From assembly GCF_014650955.1 (NCBI RefSeq), contig NZ_BMVY01000009.1, positions 124,001 to 188,000 on the forward strand: a DNA stretch of 64,000 nt. The letters are read 5' to 3'. This document shows positions 61,345 to 64,000 of this stretch, one piece after another. The notes below the pieces were generated by a model that was not told the DNA's origin, ran no database searches, and worked only from the letters and a program-made list of their open reading frames with translations. The translations under genes were made by a program, and so were the position numbers. The stretch's first letter is position 1, and every line of letters begins with the position of its first letter. This stretch comes from Streptomyces tauricus (lineage in GTDB: Bacteria > Actinomycetota > Actinomycetes > Streptomycetales > Streptomycetaceae).

Positions 61345-62205
61345 GTGAGCGCGCAGGAGTCGGGATCGGTGGTACGGCGCATGCTGCTCGGCTCACATCT
61401 GAGGCGGCTGCGCGAATCGCGTGGGATCACCCGTGAGAAGGCCGGTTACTCCATCCGAGCCTCCGAATCGAAGATCAGCCGTATGGAGTTGGGTCGGGTG
61501 AGCTTCAAGACGAGAGACGTCGAGGATCTGCTGACGCTCTACGGGATCGCCGACGAGGCCGAGCGCAGATCACTGCTGTCGCTCGCCAAGGAGGCCAACG
61601 TCGCGGGCTGGTGGCACAGTTACTCGGACGTCCTGCCCAGCTGGTTCCCGACCTATGTCGGCCTGGAGGGCGCCGCGGCCCTGATCCGGTCGTACGAAGT
61701 GCAGTTCGTGCACGGTCTGCTGCAGACCGAGGCGTACGCGCACGCCGTCGTCACCCGGGGCATGCGGGGCGCGAGCGCGGCCGACATCGAACGGCGCGTG
61801 GCGCTGCGCCTGGAGCGCCAGAAGTATCTCGTGGCCGAGAGCGCGCCCGAGTTCCATGTGGTGCTGGACGAGGCCGCGTTGCGGCGGCCGTACGGCGACC
61901 GGAGCGTGATGCGCGGTCAGCTCCAGCACCTCATCGACATCTCCCAGCGCCCCAACGTGCGCCTCCAGGTGATGCCGTTCAGCTTCGGCGGGCACGCGGG
62001 CGAGAGCGGCGCCTTCACGATGCTGAGCTTCCCCGAGTCCGATCTGTCCGACGTGGTCTACCTGGAGCAGCTCACCAGCGCGCTGTATCTGGACAAGCGC
62101 GAGGACGTCGCCCAGTACGAGAAGGCGATGAAGGAGCTCCAGCAGGACAGTCCGGGCCCCGACGAGAGCCGCGATTTGCTCAGAGGACTGCTCCAACTCA
62201 GTTGA
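61345..62205 (+). CDS. XRE-family regulator with DUF5753 (WhiJ-like)
   Basis: 286 residues from GTG 61345 with GGGGAGG upstream. The N-terminal HTH (SHLRRLRESRGITREKAGYSIRASESKISRMELGRVSFK) spans about 20-70. DUF5753 follows (YVGLEGAAALIRSYEVQFVHGLLQTEAYAHAV through HLIDISQRPNVRLQVMPFSFGGH). This is the WhiJ-like repressor family, expected to bind near the DUF397 and ATP-binding genes. The 28-bp element is the best candidate target. Confidence 0.92.
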   Translation: MSAQESGSVVRRMLLGSHLRRLRESRGITREKAGYSIRASESKISRMELGRVSFKTRDVEDLLTLYGIADEAERRSLLSLAKEANVAGWWHSYSDVLPSWFPTYVGLEGAAALIRSYEVQFVHGLLQTEAYAHAVVTRGMRGASAADIERRVALRLERQKYLVAESAPEFHVVLDEAALRRPYGDRSVMRGQLQHLIDISQRPNVRLQVMPFSFGGHAGESGAFTMLSFPESDLSDVVYLEQLTSALYLDKREDVAQYEKAMKELQQDSPGPDESRDLLRGLLQLS

Positions 62206-62285
62206 AACACCCGTACGATGACATGTGATCAGACCGTGAAGATGCATGGGCTGTTGCCTTGGGCAGCAAGGGATTGAGGGATCAC

Positions 62286-63749
62286 ATGTCGTCGTCCTAC
62301 TTCACCGACCTGGCTCAGCAGTACATCGACGGCCGATGGCGTCCGGGTACCGGGTCCTGGGACATCATCGACTTCAATCCGTACGACGGTGAGAAGCTGG
62401 CCTCGATCACGATAGCCACGGTCGACGAGGTGGATGAGGCCTACCGGGCCGCCGCCCGCGCCCAGCGGGAATGGGCGGCGACGAACCCGTACGCGCGGCG
62501 CGCGGTGTTCGAGAAGGCGCTGCGGATCGTCGAGGAGCGCGAGCAGGAGATCGCCGAGGTGATCGTCGCGGAGCTGGGCGGCACGCGGCTGAAGGCCGGC
62601 TTCGAACTGCACCTCGCCAAGGAGTTCCTGCGCGAGTCGGTCAACCTGGCGCTGCGGCCCGAGGGAAAGATCATCCCCTCGCCCGGCGACACCAAGGAGA
62701 ACCGCCTCTACATCGTGCCGGTCGGCGTCGTCGGTGTGATCAGCCCCTTCAACTTCCCGTTCCTGCTGTCGCTGAAGTCCGTGGCGCCCGCCCTGGCCCT
62801 CGGCAACGGCGTGGTTCTCAAGCCGCACCAGAACACCCCGATCGTGGGCGGTTCCCTGGTCGCGAAGATCTTCGAGGACGCGGGCCTGCCGGCCGGTCTG
62901 CTGAACGTCGTGATCACCGACATCGCGGAGATCGGCGACGCCTTCCTGGAGCACCCGGTCCCCAAGGTCATCTCCTTCACCGGCTCCGACAAGGTCGGCC
63001 GCCATGTCGCGACCGTGTGCGCCGCGCACTTCAAGCGCTCGATCCTCGAACTGGGCGGCAACAGCGCCCTGGTGGTCCTGGACGACGCCGACATCGACTA
63101 CGCCGTGGACGCGGCCGTCTTCAGCCGGTTCGTGCACCAGGGCCAGGTCTGCATGGCCGCGAACCGCGTCCTCGTGGACCGTGCGGTCGAGGCGGAGTTC
63201 ACCGAGAAGTTCGTCGCGAAGGTGAAGTCCCTCAAGGTCGGCGATCCGAGCGACCCGGCGACCGTGATCGGACCGGTCATCAACTCCTCGCAGGCGGACG
63301 CCCTTTCGTCGGTCGTGAGCCAGGCGCTCGCCGAGGGCGCGACCGCGCTCGTGCAGGGCACCACCACCGACAACCTGGTCGAGCCGACGGTCCTGACCGG
63401 TCTGCCCGCCGAGTCCGACATCCTCCGGCAGGAGATCTTCGGCCCCGTCGCGCTCCTCGTGCCGTTCGACGGCGAGGAGGAGGCGGTACGGATCGTCAAC
63501 GACACGCCGTACGGGCTGAGCGGCGCCGTGCACACCGCCGACGTCGAGCGCGGTGTCTCCTTCGCCAAGCGGATCGACACGGGCATGTTCCACGTGAACG
63601 ACGGCACCGTGCACGACGAGCCGCTGGTCGCCTTCGGCGGCGAGAAGTCCTCGGGTGTGGGCCGGCTGAACGGCGAGGCCACGGTCGAGGCCTTCACCAC
63701 CCAGAAGTGGATCTCGGTCCAGCACGGCCGCAGCCTCTTCCCGTTCTGA
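62286..63749 (+). CDS. Aldehyde dehydrogenase (benzaldehyde/vanillin-type)
   Basis: 487 residues from ATG 62286 (GAGGGA upstream). The fold is shown by NPYDGEKLASITIATVDEVD, the coenzyme loop VGVISPFNFPFLLSLKSVAPAL, KVISFTGSDKVGRHV and ILELGGNSALVVLDDAD (catalytic Glu). The active-site Cys is in HQGQVCMAANR, and EIFGPVALLVPF closes the domain. It oxidises aldehydes with NAD(P)+, and the closest families act on aromatic aldehydes. It is preceded by a 60-bp gap after the XRE regulator. Confidence 0.93.
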   Translation: MSSSYFTDLAQQYIDGRWRPGTGSWDIIDFNPYDGEKLASITIATVDEVDEAYRAAARAQREWAATNPYARRAVFEKALRIVEEREQEIAEVIVAELGGTRLKAGFELHLAKEFLRESVNLALRPEGKIIPSPGDTKENRLYIVPVGVVGVISPFNFPFLLSLKSVAPALALGNGVVLKPHQNTPIVGGSLVAKIFEDAGLPAGLLNVVITDIAEIGDAFLEHPVPKVISFTGSDKVGRHVATVCAAHFKRSILELGGNSALVVLDDADIDYAVDAAVFSRFVHQGQVCMAANRVLVDRAVEAEFTEKFVAKVKSLKVGDPSDPATVIGPVINSSQADALSSVVSQALAEGATALVQGTTTDNLVEPTVLTGLPAESDILRQEIFGPVALLVPFDGEEEAVRIVNDTPYGLSGAVHTADVERGVSFAKRIDTGMFHVNDGTVHDEPLVAFGGEKSSGVGRLNGEATVEAFTTQKWISVQHGRSLFPF

Positions 63750-63755
63750 CCCTTC

Positions 63756-63835
63756 CCGTTCCGAATACAACCGTTCCGAATCCACCCGTTTACAACCGTT
63801 CCGAATCCACCCGTTCTGATTCCTCCCGTTCCGAG
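63756..63835. repeat. CCGTTCCGAA short repeats
   Basis: CCGTTCCGA(A/G) occurs at 63756, 63771, 63796 and 63826 with CCACCCGTT spacers. Confidence 0.6.
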
Positions 63836-63903
63836 CGGTGGTGCGCCGGCAGGTTCGCGCCGGGTCCCGGTGGGCCCGGCGCCCGGTGCGGAGCGCGGCG
63901 TCC

Positions 63904-63909
63904 TACGCT
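63904..63909 (+). promoter_or_regulatory. -10 hexamer of a leaderless start
   Basis: TACGCT lies 7 bases before the ATG at 63917. Confidence 0.45.
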
Positions 63910-63916
63910 TGACCGC

Positions 63917-64000
63917 ATGTCAGCGATCCGCCTCCTCGTCCTCGGTGCCGTACGTCAGCACGGCCGGGCCCACGGCTACCAAGTGCGCAACGACCTGGAG
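63917..64000 (+). CDS. PadR-family regulator (partial)
   Basis: Twenty-eight codons from ATG 63917 to the window edge: MSAIRLLVLGAVRQHGRAHGY and on to VRNDLE. This is the start of a PadR winged helix (typically LVLGAL...HGYEL). The start appears leaderless. The gene continues beyond the window. Confidence 0.8.
   Translation, partial: MSAIRLLVLGAVRQHGRAHGYQVRNDLE

Overview
The window is Streptomyces chromosome: about 70% G+C, strong G/C bias at third codon positions, GTG and TTG starts, 4-bp ATGA/GTGA gene overlaps, and actinobacterial markers (bldG, ssd, 6C RNA, DUF397 and DUF4244 proteins). Gene content and order recall the Streptomyces coelicolor SCO3420 to SCO3567 core region. That comparison is from memory of the families, not from a search.

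Layout. 1-8541: end of a probable MarP-type protease, then a leftward set of alpha/beta hydrolase, holin-like membrane protein, NhaA antiporter, acetyl-CoA synthetase (with a duplicated mini-ORF at its 5' end) and a SulP transporter fused to carbonic anhydrase. 8812-13320: deacetylase-like lipoprotein, a CooC/MinD-like ATPase divergent from a degenerate Fic-like protein, and a HAD phosphatase. 13427-13575: a 6C small RNA with terminators. 13904-19452: Ssd plus a complete small Tad pilus/secretion operon. 19424-23009: DUF1998 helicase, then bldG and its anti-sigma-like partner. 23070-29459: a gene-poor gap with an 18-bp palindrome, the proton pyrophosphatase hppA, a lipoprotein, a methyltransferase and a small membrane protein. 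29872-39470: topA, a giant MFS/thymidylate-kinase fusion, the DNA polymerase III delta' subunit, a 35-bp tandem array and a TAP-like lipoprotein hydrolase.

39716-42825 is an accessory pocket: tRNA-Thr(CGT), an integrase remnant, a lipoprotein, a frameshifted gene and an M56 protease. 43311-56610: glycosyltransferase, AfsR/SARP regulator, family A DNA polymerase, Clp-N/HTH protein with a well-formed leaderless promoter, LysE exporter, DUF2786 protein, two small lipoproteins and a FUSC membrane protein. 56611-57235 is an array of a dispersed Streptomyces intergenic repeat.

57236-59780 is the zinc-sparing ribosomal cluster: zinc-free paralogs of S14, L28, L33, L31 and S18 plus a CobW-like protein, around one Zur-like operator. 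60048-62205 is a WhiJ-type regulatory triad (DUF397, ATP-binding kinase-like protein, XRE/DUF5753 regulator). Two of its genes carry a near-identical 28-bp upstream element in the same orientation. An aldehyde dehydrogenase and the start of a PadR regulator close the window.

Themes: short-repeat arrays sit in many intergenic gaps and even inside two coding regions, and several genes appear to be leaderless, with a TAnnnT hexamer 6-8 bases before the start codon.
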